Shown here piece by piece: positions 22,829 through 31,257 of a stretch of 64,000 nucleotides of DNA. The stretch is from the IMG/VR virus record IMGVR_UViG_3300042935_000900, positions 1-64,000 of that record; one strand, written 5' to 3'. Position numbers and translations under genes: made by a program. Position 1 is the stretch's first letter; each line of letters starts with the position of its first letter. The notes beneath the pieces are model-generated. The model did no database searches and was not told the DNA's origin. It saw only the letters and a list, made by a program, of their open reading frames with translations. This stretch comes from a virus.

Positions 22829-23334
22829 AACACGTTAAATTATTTGAAGAATTTATACTCGAAGAAGTAAAAGACGGAGTTGTTACATGTGATAGTTGCA
22901 ATTGGCATTGGGATTTATCTGATGGCTATGATGGTGGTGAAAGAAATCCATATCTTTGTCATAAATGCGGACATAATAATAAACCATCTATAAATGAATC
23001 TGAAGAGACTTACAACGATTATCCAGCAGCAGCAACTAAAAATGCTCAAATGGCAATTGATTGGAAAGAAAAATATGGCAGAGATGAAGTTGAAGCTGGT
23101 ACACCAGTTGGTTGGGCTAGAGCAAATCAACTAGCAAATAAAGAAAATATTTCAGTAGATACTATTAATAGAATGTCTGCGTTTAATAGACACAGAAAGA
23201 ATTCAAAAATAGATCCAGAATTTAAAGATACTCCATGGAAAGATAAGGGCTATGTCGCTTGGCTTATTTGGGGTGGAGATGAAGGCGTTGAGTGGGCGAT
23301 GAAAAAAGCCGATGAATTGCGTTCAAAAGAATAA
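22825..23334 (+). CDS. Leader-bearing protein 6, zinc ribbon plus DUF5824-like region
   Basis: A 169-residue protein: leader MKHVKLFEEFILEE (ILE), a zinc ribbon (VTCDSCNWHW then YLCHKCGHN, four Cys), then a region with GTPVGWARANQLAN, INRMSAFNRH and GYVAWLIWGGDEG, a pattern seen in phage polyvalent-type proteins. The zinc ribbon suggests binding to nucleic acid or a protein. Last gene of the tandem cassette. Confidence 0.72.
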   Translation: MKHVKLFEEFILEEVKDGVVTCDSCNWHWDLSDGYDGGERNPYLCHKCGHNNKPSINESEETYNDYPAAATKNAQMAIDWKEKYGRDEVEAGTPVGWARANQLANKENISVDTINRMSAFNRHRKNSKIDPEFKDTPWKDKGYVAWLIWGGDEGVEWAMKKADELRSKE

Positions 23335-23337
23335 ACG

Positions 23338-23346
23338 GATATATAA
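23338..23346 (+). promoter_or_regulatory. Late-type promoter
   Basis: CGGATATATAA context, 31 nt before the ATG of the acidic protein. The CGG prefix recurs at 34606 and 60606. Confidence 0.65.
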
Positions 23347-23377
23347 ACCCTAAAAGCTAAAATTAAAATTATATAAA

Positions 23378-24019
23378 ATGGCAAAAATTCAATCTTATGA
23401 AGAATTCGTTGAAGCTTTAGAGCAAGACGAACTTAAGAAAACATCCACTGCACTTGCAGAAGAAGAGGATGAGGACGATGAAGAAAAAGACGGTGAAGAA
23501 ACTGATAAAGAAGGTGACTCTGAAGAATCAGATGATGACACAGATAAAGAACTTGCAGATCTAGAAAAAGAAACTGAAGAAGAACCTGCTGAAGAGCCAG
23601 AAGAAACTGAAGAAGAACCTGCTGAAGAGCCAGAAGAAACTGAAGAAGAACCTGCTGAAGAGCCAGAAGAAACTGAAGAAGAACCTGCTGAAGAGCCTGT
23701 AACTGTTGTTGATGACATCAAAGATGACGAAGATCCAACAGTAGAATCAATTTCTAAAAACCTTTACGAGAAAGTAAAGAAAGAAGCTACTGCATGGAAC
23801 GAAGATATGCATGATGAGCACACTATCGAATCTTATCTTAAAGAAAATTGCGCAATGCATGCTGGAATGATGGCAAATGCACTTAAAGAACTTAAAGGCG
23901 CTAAAGACGACTACACTGTAGAAATGTACGAAGCAGCTTGTGAGACTTTAAAAGAGTCTTTTACTAAGAAAATTGATGAGATGAAAGAGGCTTACGCAGC
24001 TGAAGGTCCAACAATGTAA
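23378..24019 (+). CDS. Highly acidic repeat protein, possible prohead core component
   Basis: A 213-residue protein. The N-terminal MAKIQSYEEFVEALEQDE is a divergent version of the cassette leader. Residues ~25-115 are almost entirely Glu/Asp/Pro/Thr with four 11-residue repeats (TEEEPAEEPEE, the last partial). The C-terminal ~90 residues are helical. T4 gp67, a prohead core protein, is likewise small and extremely acidic, so a scaffold or core role is plausible but unproven. It has its own late promoter and a strong terminator. Confidence 0.7.
   Translation: MAKIQSYEEFVEALEQDELKKTSTALAEEEDEDDEEKDGEETDKEGDSEESDDDTDKELADLEKETEEEPAEEPEETEEEPAEEPEETEEEPAEEPEETEEEPAEEPVTVVDDIKDDEDPTVESISKNLYEKVKKEATAWNEDMHDEHTIESYLKENCAMHAGMMANALKELKGAKDDYTVEMYEAACETLKESFTKKIDEMKEAYAAEGPTM
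23573..23698 (+). repeat. 33-bp tandem coding repeat (four copies, last partial)
   Basis: Copies begin at 23573, 23606, 23639 and 23672 and encode TEEEPAEEPEE. Near-identity at the DNA level indicates recent duplication. Confidence 0.88.
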
Positions 24020-24043
24020 TAAACTTACTAATAAACTTTATTG

Positions 24044-24076
24044 AAAGTCGTTGTATAACCTACAACGACTTTTTTA
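24044..24076 (+). terminator. Rho-independent terminator
   Basis: AAAGTCGTTGTA / TACAACGACTTT, a 12-bp perfect stem with a 5-nt loop and T-run. Confidence 0.9.
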
Positions 24077-24078
24077 TT

Positions 24079-24597
24079 ATGCCAAGAATTCCTATAGAAA
24101 TAACTTATATGCAAGTTGCTTACCAATTTGCCAAGTTAAGTTACGCAGAGAGACGTAAAGTTGGCTGCGTAATTGTAAAAGACAAACAAATTATATCATT
24201 CGGATACAATGGTATGCCTCATGGCTTTGATAATCAATGTGAAGAGCTTATTACAGACACTAAATATTATGAAAACCCAGATCATGCATTTGATCTAGAA
24301 GATCAAGGTTACAAATGTGAAAATGGTTGCTGTAACAAAGACACATTAACAACTAAACGAGAAGTTTTGCATGCTGAATCCAATGCAATTTTAAAGGTAG
24401 CTAAGTCTACTATGAATTGTGAGGGAGCTGAATTGTATACAACTACTTGTCCATGCTTTGATTGTGCAAAACTAATCATACAGGCTGGAATTTCAAAAGT
24501 ATATTACTGTGAAGACTATAGGGATATGAGTGGAGTAGATTTAATTGAAAGAGCGGGAATAGAAATTGAACAAGTAATTAGTTGGAATGCAGAATAA
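24079..24597 (+). CDS. Deoxycytidylate (dCMP) deaminase
   Basis: A 172-residue zinc deaminase. LHAESNA gives the His98 ligand and catalytic Glu100, and TTCPCFDCAK gives PCxxC with Cys126 and Cys129. GCVIVKDKQII and SFGYNGMPHGF are the usual N-terminal family motifs. It converts dCMP to dUMP for thymidylate synthesis, as T4 cd does. An insertion with extra Cys (YKCENGCC) suggests a second zinc site, as in T4 dCMP deaminase. It overlaps the helicase start by 11 nt. Confidence 0.93.
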   Translation: MPRIPIEITYMQVAYQFAKLSYAERRKVGCVIVKDKQIISFGYNGMPHGFDNQCEELITDTKYYENPDHAFDLEDQGYKCENGCCNKDTLTTKREVLHAESNAILKVAKSTMNCEGAELYTTTCPCFDCAKLIIQAGISKVYYCEDYRDMSGVDLIERAGIEIEQVISWNAE

Positions 24598-26317
24598 TAT
24601 AAAGAATCAAATAGACGAAATATTAGAAAAAGGCCTTTTAGGTCATGGTTTCCAATTTCGAACAGGACAAAGAGAAACGGTTGAAGCCATTTGTAATGCC
24701 TACTACGAGGATCCAGAAGGAACTGTCGTTATAGATGCACCAACAGGAACTGGAAAGTCAATTATTGCAATGGCATCGAGTATGGTCTTAACGCAATTAG
24801 GTCATCGAGGTTATCTAATTGCCAGTGATATTAGCTTACAAGACCAATATGAAAGTGACTTTTACAAATTAGGAATCAATTGGCCTTCAGTCAAAGGCGT
24901 TGATAATTACACATGTGAAGTCAATGGATTACCATTTAGCATTGGTGATTGTAAAATTAAGGGCCTAGGTTACGAAGCTGCTAGCAAATTAGAATGTTAT
25001 GGCAATTGTGAATACTTACAAAGAAGATCCAGAGCTATTAATCACTCAGTCGCCTTACTTAATTATAGCTTTTGGTTGATCCAGCGTAATTACGTCGAAG
25101 CCAAAATGGCACAAGATGGTCGTCCAGTTCCTTTTGAACAAAGAGACTTTGTCTTTTTTGATGAGGCCCACAAAGTTGATGAGGTGGTTCAAAACCACTT
25201 TAGCCCAAGAGTAGATCAATTTGTGGTAGGTAAGATTCATTCCTTAAACCTATTCATTAATAGACACAATATCAAAGCTCCCAGATACACAAAGAACCAA
25301 ATCGACGTATTAGTACATGATTTAATGACTGAAACTGACAGAGAGCTCCTATTCGAGACAATGGTCCAATTTGATAGTATGTTAAGATCTTATACAAAGG
25401 TCAGAGAAGCTGCTAATAAGTTAGCGAAAGCTCGTTTTGGTAATGGGGCTGTTCCTAAAGATTGGCAAACCGCTTTTACGACCTTTGACAGAATCAAAGA
25501 CATGCACTGCAAATTTGAGGACTATATTGCTCTTATTGAAGAGGTAGGAAAACCAGCGATGGTTATCAACCAAAAACAAGACGAAACTCAATTTATGTGT
25601 GTTGAAGAGCAAGCAATGATTCGTAAGTACTTACATGCCAAGGCAAATTTTAAAGTCTTTATGAGTGCCACTATCGGGGATCCTGCTACTTATATGAGAA
25701 TCATGGGAATTACAAATGCCAAGTTTATTAGACTTGGTAATGACTTCAATTATGAAAAATCTCCCGTTGTTTTTATCAATAAGTACAGACTTTCAATGAA
25801 AGAAAAGGAAAAAAGCTTTGCGCCTGTTCTTGAGATGCTTGATAAAATCTTGGCAAAACACAAAGGTCAAAGAGGTATCATTCACTCTGGATCCTATGAA
25901 TTTAGTAAAAGAATTCTAGAACAAAGTAGTGAATCAATGAGACTTATTAATTATGCTGATAGCAAACAAAAGGCTATTGCCTTAAATGAGTTTAAAAATT
26001 CCAAAGATAAAATTTTAATCGGTCCTTCAATTCTAGAGGGATTAGATCTTAAAGACGATGTTAGTCGTTTTCAAATATTCTTTAAAGTACCATATCCGTC
26101 ACTAGGCGATCCATTAATCAAAGCTAAAATGAACCACATGCCAGATTGGTATGATTGGAAAACTGCCATCTCTTTTTTACAGGGTGTTGGTAGATCAGTT
26201 AGAACAAAAGATGATTGGGCTGTCACTTATGTTCTGGATGCGTGCTTCCAAAGTTTAATAAATAAGAAGGATTACATTCCTGCAGATATTAAGAAACGTA
26301 TAAAAACCATAAGATAA
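24587..26317 (+). CDS. DinG/XPD-like superfamily 2 helicase with Fe-S cysteines
   Basis: A 576-residue protein. APTGTGKS (51-58) is Walker A and DEAH (192-195) is motif II. Between them four Cys (110, 122, 137, 141) are placed like the Fe-S cluster of DinG/XPD helicases. FMSATIGDP, IHSGSYEFS, LIGPSILEGLDL and FLQGVGRSVR are later helicase motifs. Expected to unwind DNA 5'-3' and perhaps resolve R-loops or forks in phage replication. It is translationally coupled with dCMP deaminase. Confidence 0.88.
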   Translation: MQNNIKNQIDEILEKGLLGHGFQFRTGQRETVEAICNAYYEDPEGTVVIDAPTGTGKSIIAMASSMVLTQLGHRGYLIASDISLQDQYESDFYKLGINWPSVKGVDNYTCEVNGLPFSIGDCKIKGLGYEAASKLECYGNCEYLQRRSRAINHSVALLNYSFWLIQRNYVEAKMAQDGRPVPFEQRDFVFFDEAHKVDEVVQNHFSPRVDQFVVGKIHSLNLFINRHNIKAPRYTKNQIDVLVHDLMTETDRELLFETMVQFDSMLRSYTKVREAANKLAKARFGNGAVPKDWQTAFTTFDRIKDMHCKFEDYIALIEEVGKPAMVINQKQDETQFMCVEEQAMIRKYLHAKANFKVFMSATIGDPATYMRIMGITNAKFIRLGNDFNYEKSPVVFINKYRLSMKEKEKSFAPVLEMLDKILAKHKGQRGIIHSGSYEFSKRILEQSSESMRLINYADSKQKAIALNEFKNSKDKILIGPSILEGLDLKDDVSRFQIFFKVPYPSLGDPLIKAKMNHMPDWYDWKTAISFLQGVGRSVRTKDDWAVTYVLDACFQSLINKKDYIPADIKKRIKTIR

Positions 26318-26496
26318 TGAGCTTTAACAAGAGATATTTACCGGAAGTTGATAAATTAAAAGAACTATTAGTTGAAATGGGCGAGAGTCAATTTCTAAAG
26401 ATTTATCTCTTCAATCCTGATGCAAGAATAGGTAGCAAAGAATCCATTGATTTCATCGATAAAGTTTATGAAAATCATAAAATGCGTGAAAATTAA
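26317..26496 (+). CDS. Small 59-residue protein
   Basis: ORF MSFNKRYLPEVDKLKELL to NHKMREN whose ATG overlaps the helicase stop (TAATG), indicating translational coupling. It is helical and mildly charged; function unknown. The overlap and fit in the gap support a real gene. Confidence 0.6.
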   Translation: MSFNKRYLPEVDKLKELLVEMGESQFLKIYLFNPDARIGSKESIDFIDKVYENHKMREN

Positions 26497-26548
26497 ACAA
26501 TGTATACTAAACGTGTATAACATACTAAATATATTCAAGAAGAAACTT

Positions 26549-27127
26549 ATGTCTAAACAAAAACAAAAAACTGAACAAACAGAACAGTCATTAATCAATC
26601 CAGGTGATTGGCTAATGTGGGTTAAATCTGATAGAGTTGGTGATAAATTGGAGGTTGAAGATATTGACGATCAATGGATTAATTTTACAGACGGAACTCG
26701 TTGTAATTTAAGTTTAGCATCTGAGTATCTAGCTTCTACTACTCCAGATACAACTAGATTGTATCGAGGAAATACATTTATTGGCTCAAACGATCATGCC
26801 AAAATTAATGAGGCTATTACTGGTCAAATTGATCCAAGTATTACAGTTACTGCTAAACAACCAAAAGAAGAAGCTAAAGAAATTGCAGATCCTTTGGTGT
26901 CTATGTTAAAAACTCTTAGCAAAAAGAATTCTGCTAATTTCCCCTTGGAAATTTCAGTTAATATTCCATCAGAAGCTATGTTTGCTGTGATGACCGCTGA
27001 AGTTGAAGAAGAAGATCTTAAAGAAGCTATTGCAAAAATGATACTCTCCCAAATTAGTATAGATAGAGTACAAGAAGAAATTAAATCAAACGTTAACACT
27101 TTCATAAACAAATATTATGCCAAATAG
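26549..27127 (+). CDS. Hypothetical protein, 192 residues
   Basis: Starts MSKQKQKTEQTEQSLINPGDW. I chose ATG 26549; a longer in-frame extension to 26447 would begin at a non-ATG codon and overlap the 59-residue gene. The N-terminal half contains a small beta domain (WLMWVKSDRVGDKLEVEDID), a low-complexity linker, and a C-terminal helical domain. It overlaps the next gene by 11 nt. No family recognised. Confidence 0.65.
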   Translation: MSKQKQKTEQTEQSLINPGDWLMWVKSDRVGDKLEVEDIDDQWINFTDGTRCNLSLASEYLASTTPDTTRLYRGNTFIGSNDHAKINEAITGQIDPSITVTAKQPKEEAKEIADPLVSMLKTLSKKNSANFPLEISVNIPSEAMFAVMTAEVEEEDLKEAIAKMILSQISIDRVQEEIKSNVNTFINKYYAK

Positions 27128-27488
27128 AAAAGAACGCCGTTGGGCTTTTAAACAAAGAGGATTTCTTAAAATCAAAAACATGTACAGTCGTTTTAATCCA
27201 ACTGCAGTACAATGGTATGCAGCTAGACAAGACGAAGGTCGTAAAATTCACGCAGCTAATGTTGAAGCCGTAGAAAAAGCAAATTATGAATTCTTACTTC
27301 AAAGAGAAACTCTTGTAAAAGAAAACTTAGTTGCTACTGGTTATAACGAAGCTGAAACAGAATTAATGTTAGAAGCTTGGAGAATCGCAGTAACTACAAC
27401 TAAAGAAGATTACAGACAAAACAAAAAAGAGGCTAGAGACTTAACAAGACAAGCACAAGAATCTTTTAAATCAAGACAAACAGCTTAA
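27117..27488 (+). CDS. Hypothetical basic helical protein, 123 residues
   Basis: MPNRKERRWAFKQRGFLKIK at the N-terminus is strongly basic; the rest is long helices rich in Glu, Lys and Arg. Possible nucleic-acid-binding or assembly protein, unassigned. Confidence 0.65.
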   Translation: MPNRKERRWAFKQRGFLKIKNMYSRFNPTAVQWYAARQDEGRKIHAANVEAVEKANYEFLLQRETLVKENLVATGYNEAETELMLEAWRIAVTTTKEDYRQNKKEARDLTRQAQESFKSRQTA

Positions 27489-27491
27489 TTT

Positions 27492-27812
27492 ATGATGTAC
27501 GTTACACTAGAACCGGTTGATAACGGTGTGATGAAAATCATTGAAGATGATAACATCAACGCAGCCGGTGAAAAATACGAAGCTAAAATAGCATACGACT
27601 TGGAAAATGGCGGTCTCGAAAGAACCGCCCAATTTTTTAACGATCTAGTCCTAGATTTGGGAATAGATGTGGGATCTGATGAAGATCGTAATAAATTAGA
27701 AATAAAAATAAGCTGGGGAGCTAATTATAAGCCTAAGCAAGAAGAGCTAAAAGTTAAAGTAGCTCAACTTGAAAAGCAATTAGCACACTATAAAGCGATG
27801 CAAACTAAGTAA
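27492..27812 (+). CDS. Hypothetical protein, 106 residues
   Basis: MMYVTLEPVDNGVMKIIEDD begins a small alpha/beta protein ending in a coiled coil (QEELKVKVAQLEKQLAHYKA). It overlaps the next gene by one base (TAATG). Function unknown. Confidence 0.65.
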   Translation: MMYVTLEPVDNGVMKIIEDDNINAAGEKYEAKIAYDLENGGLERTAQFFNDLVLDLGIDVGSDEDRNKLEIKISWGANYKPKQEELKVKVAQLEKQLAHYKAMQTK

Positions 27813-28219
27813 TGCCTTTAAAAATTGATTATGTATGGTGTAATTCAAAGAGTGATTTCGTGTGGTATACAAAGTCCTTTGAATATCCTGTCGTTGTAAA
27901 CTACATCGATATTATAGTCAATTTAATAAAGTCAGATATTATGAATGCTGAGCCTCCTTCAGCTGTTGTTAATCTTTATATTCGAAAAAAGATTACAAAA
28001 ATCATGGAAGATTCTAAATTACAAGAATCTCCTAAATTTGCATATTTCATGAAAGACTTAGAAGAAGACATTGTTGAAGGTGTCTTCTCTCTGGTTTTGG
28101 AATTAGCACAATTTACAGAAATAGAACACTCCAATAATTTAATAATAGTTAATCATGATGGCTCAATAGATAAAAATCTATTAGCTCGTTTTGATTCAGT
28201 TAAATTTGTAAACAAATGA
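27812..28219 (+). CDS. Hypothetical protein, 135 residues
   Basis: MPLKIDYVWCNSKSDFVWYT starts a mostly helical soluble protein. It overlaps the downstream gene by 4 nt (ATGA). It lies just before the tail genes and might be a baseplate-assembly factor, but only position suggests this. Confidence 0.6.
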   Translation: MPLKIDYVWCNSKSDFVWYTKSFEYPVVVNYIDIIVNLIKSDIMNAEPPSAVVNLYIRKKITKIMEDSKLQESPKFAYFMKDLEEDIVEGVFSLVLELAQFTEIEHSNNLIIVNHDGSIDKNLLARFDSVKFVNK

Positions 28220-28806
28220 TAAAACACAAATTGTTCTCCAGAGGAGAATATGTATATGCTTTATTGTCAGATGCTCAGAATCCAGAATACATGTTCGTGG
28301 TCAAAGGTCTTGTTTACGATACCAAATATGATGACATTAGTCCATTATACCAATTAAAAATCATCGAATTCTTTGATGATATAGATTTCCTTAAACGCTT
28401 CTTTTTTCAATCTAGTTTTAAGAAAGATTTAAATGCTAGTAAGTACACCCGCATCAATCTTAAAAGAGAACTTTACAAAACTCGTGAAGATCTTCTACAA
28501 GCTGTCGGTGGTCCAAATTGGAAAAGCTATCTGGTGGTAGTAGATTCAATCTATTGTACAAGCACACAACATGCGATCTTTGAGCTGCTTAGGAAGCTCC
28601 AGGACTTCATGATTGAGAAACGCTTAAAGGAAATATACGAGCTGTCCAATCGCTTTACATACAAAAATGGACAATACTACTTTCAAACTCGTGGTCTTTA
28701 TGAAATAGCCCTTAAGAATTTTTTAGGTGACAGATTACCAAAAGACAAAGACTATTTTGACAAATTACTCTATAGACCCAAGAGCATTGAGCTCGACAAA
28801 ATATGA
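28216..28806 (+). CDS. Hypothetical protein, 196 residues
   Basis: MIKHKLFSRGEYVYALLSDA starts a soluble alpha/beta protein. Last gene before the late promoter of the tail operon. Possibly an assembly protein comparable in position to T4 baseplate hub factors; no motif confirms this. Confidence 0.6.
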   Translation: MIKHKLFSRGEYVYALLSDAQNPEYMFVVKGLVYDTKYDDISPLYQLKIIEFFDDIDFLKRFFFQSSFKKDLNASKYTRINLKRELYKTREDLLQAVGGPNWKSYLVVVDSIYCTSTQHAIFELLRKLQDFMIEKRLKEIYELSNRFTYKNGQYYFQTRGLYEIALKNFLGDRLPKDKDYFDKLLYRPKSIELDKI

Positions 28807-28823
28807 TAACATAATATCTCCAA

Positions 28824-28832
28824 GATATATAA
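28824..28832 (+). promoter_or_regulatory. Late-type promoter of the tail/baseplate operon
   Basis: GATATATAA, 29 nt before the ATG at 28862. Confidence 0.65.
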
Positions 28833-28861
28833 CCCAAACCGATAAAAATATTTTATTCTAA

Positions 28862-30679
28862 ATGGGCGGATTCGTTATCGATACCAATGCAACTTCAGCT
28901 TTTGATCCAACAACAGGAGATTCATCACCTTTAGCTGGTGCTAAAAATGCACTAAGTGGAGGAGGTTATGCTTCAGTAGCTGGTTTGACTAATAATGCAA
29001 ATGCAATTACTCAAATGGCCGGTTCAAATGACACTATTGTTAAAACACAACAATGGGCTCAAAATGCATATAGTAAGATGGATGAACCCACTGGCTATAA
29101 ATTAGAAGCTGGAGCAAACACTGAAACAAAAATCGACAAAGACGCTCCTTATTCTGTAATCAATAAATGGTCTTTAGTATCTTATAAAGGTAAACCCCTA
29201 GATTCTAAACCCACTGGTGATAAAGCTATTTGGGGTGCTGGTAAAGAATTATATACAACATCATTATACACAGCTGCATCAGAAGAATTAAATCCGACAG
29301 CTGCCGTAATTATTAGAAAATGCAGAGAAAATACTGCACAAGGTTATCAATATACTTCTGGAGATTTTGCATATTGTACTTATTATGGTAAAATACCTAA
29401 TAATTATATGTTGACTTTAAGAAGATTTCCTACACCAACCGAAGATGATATTATTAATGCAACTGCACTAGATGATAAAGGTAATGTTCTTAAAAAAGAA
29501 CAAGCTGATGTTGCGAGAGCAATTACATGGATGAGTGAAGTAACTGAAAATAAGTTATCTGAAATTTTAAAATTTAATGTTGGATTTAATTGGGACGATC
29601 TAGACTCAGAAGTTCAAACTATTACACCGAATGAACCCAATAGAGGCGCAGTTGGTAGTTTTATTAATAGTTCTCCATTCCTTTCTAATGTTGAAAATAC
29701 CATGAAAGGAATTAATCCTGGACAAGCTGCAAATACTGAGGCACATGGTTCTGGTTGGGATCCTTTGGTAGAAACATATCCAAATAAAGCATTAGGACCA
29801 TATAACATTATTAAAAATGTTAGGGTTAGAAAAGAAGGTTTAACATTTGAACAAGAAATTAAACTTGTATTTCATTATGACTTAAGATCTATTGGAAAAG
29901 TTGATCCAAAAATAGCGATGTTAGACATAATGGCCAATATGCTAGTTCTAACATATAATAATGCACCATTCTGGGGAGGAGCTACAAGATATACGTCAAG
30001 CGGTACAGTTAAACAACCATTTCCAGGAATGGATAAATTATATAGCGGTGATATATCTGGATTTTTCTCTGGATTAATGGGCGGTTTAAAGAATGCAGCC
30101 TCAGGTTTAATGAGTGGAAATCCAATGGAAGCACTTAAAAAATTAGGTGGAAACCTATTAGGTGGATCTTTAATGAACTTATTTGGTAAACCAAGTGGTA
30201 CACAAGCGGCGAGAGCATTCTTAACGGGTGATTCTACTGGAGCGTGGCATTTAACTGTTGGAAATCCATTAAATCCTATTGCGGTAATTGGTAATTTAAC
30301 ATGTACAAGTTCTGATTTTGAATTTGAAGGTCCATTAGGTTATGAAGATTTTCCAAGTAAGTTAAAGGTTACAGTGACTCTTAAGCCTGGTAGATATAGA
30401 GATAAGGGTGATATTGAGTCTATGTTCAATGCAGGTAGAGGTAGAATTTATTTAACACCCAAAGGTGATAAAAATACAGATCAAGAAACTGTGGTTGACA
30501 TATACGGCAAAAAGTATGCTCAAAAAGGAGATAATAAATCTAAAGGACGTGGAGCATCTGGAGCCAGAGGTGGTTCTGCAACAGGTGGAGGTACTTATGA
30601 TGATGAAGTTACAATCACTGATGATAGCAATAAAAGTACTGATTTTTACAAAAAAATGAAAGATTTCGCTAACGGATAA
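28862..30679 (+). CDS. Large tail/baseplate virion protein
   Basis: A 605-residue protein. The N-terminal ~60 residues are low in charge and rich in Ala, Gly and Asn. Residues ~150-350 include YCTYYGKIPNNYMLTLRRFP; a Gly-rich segment (~390-440) is followed by WHLTVGNPLNPIAVIGNL and FEFEGPLGYEDFPSKL, beta-rich and tube- or baseplate-like. The C-terminus is Lys/Gly-rich and disordered. It is first in an operon with LysM, hub and spike proteins (TAATG overlap with the next gene), so I infer a baseplate or tube-associated protein; the exact T4 counterpart is not clear. Confidence 0.55.
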   Translation: MGGFVIDTNATSAFDPTTGDSSPLAGAKNALSGGGYASVAGLTNNANAITQMAGSNDTIVKTQQWAQNAYSKMDEPTGYKLEAGANTETKIDKDAPYSVINKWSLVSYKGKPLDSKPTGDKAIWGAGKELYTTSLYTAASEELNPTAAVIIRKCRENTAQGYQYTSGDFAYCTYYGKIPNNYMLTLRRFPTPTEDDIINATALDDKGNVLKKEQADVARAITWMSEVTENKLSEILKFNVGFNWDDLDSEVQTITPNEPNRGAVGSFINSSPFLSNVENTMKGINPGQAANTEAHGSGWDPLVETYPNKALGPYNIIKNVRVRKEGLTFEQEIKLVFHYDLRSIGKVDPKIAMLDIMANMLVLTYNNAPFWGGATRYTSSGTVKQPFPGMDKLYSGDISGFFSGLMGGLKNAASGLMSGNPMEALKKLGGNLLGGSLMNLFGKPSGTQAARAFLTGDSTGAWHLTVGNPLNPIAVIGNLTCTSSDFEFEGPLGYEDFPSKLKVTVTLKPGRYRDKGDIESMFNAGRGRIYLTPKGDKNTDQETVVDIYGKKYAQKGDNKSKGRGASGARGGSATGGGTYDDEVTITDDSNKSTDFYKKMKDFANG

Positions 30680-31257
30680 TGGATACACAGGTAATATCAA
30701 CTAAAAGAATCTTAAACGACAAGGTCGTTATGACAGAACCTACAATGATATTCGTTAAGAATATTAGAGTAACGAAATACCATTTGGTATCTGATGATGA
30801 CGCGATGCGAGTTGACAAGATTTCTAAACAATATTATGGTAATGTTAATCACATTGACCGTATTTTAAAATGGAATGGTATTTCTAATCCATTTTTAATT
30901 GCACCTGGAATGATTTTAGAAATTCCAGATCTTTCAGGTCAAACCCTAAAATGGATGAAACCCGATGCAAAAGAAAATCCAATTAGACAACAATTCTTAG
31001 ATGCTAAAAGAATGAATAAGCAAGATAAAACCAGAGCTGCATTCTTGAAAAAAAGATCAGCTAGCAAACCCAATGGTAGTAAAGAAAATTTACCACCAAA
31101 TATTATAAAATCAGGTGAAACTGATGTTGTAATTAAGGGTGATGTTATATCTTTACAAGCATCTGACATGAATACTGGAATAAACGTTGTTGGTGATTCA
31201 CTAATTGTTAATGAGACCTCTTTAGCAACAAACGTTAACAATAATCTTGGTAATTAA
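30679..31257 (+). CDS. LysM-domain baseplate protein (gp53-like)
   Basis: A 192-residue protein. Residues ~30-80 form a LysM motif: DDDAMRVDKISKQYYGN, then IDRILKWNGISNP, then APGMILEIPD. T4 baseplate wedge protein gp53 contains a LysM-like fold. The C-terminal half is polar and extended. It is coupled to both neighbours by TAATG overlaps, in an order consistent with baseplate assembly. Peptidoglycan contact or a purely structural role cannot be separated here. Confidence 0.68.
   Translation: MDTQVISTKRILNDKVVMTEPTMIFVKNIRVTKYHLVSDDDAMRVDKISKQYYGNVNHIDRILKWNGISNPFLIAPGMILEIPDLSGQTLKWMKPDAKENPIRQQFLDAKRMNKQDKTRAAFLKKRSASKPNGSKENLPPNIIKSGETDVVIKGDVISLQASDMNTGINVVGDSLIVNETSLATNVNNNLGN

Noticed and set aside
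26447-26548. N-terminal extension of the 26549 gene
   Set aside because: Begins with a non-ATG codon, overlaps the coupled 59-residue gene and gives an Ile/Lys/Asn-rich stretch unlike the rest.
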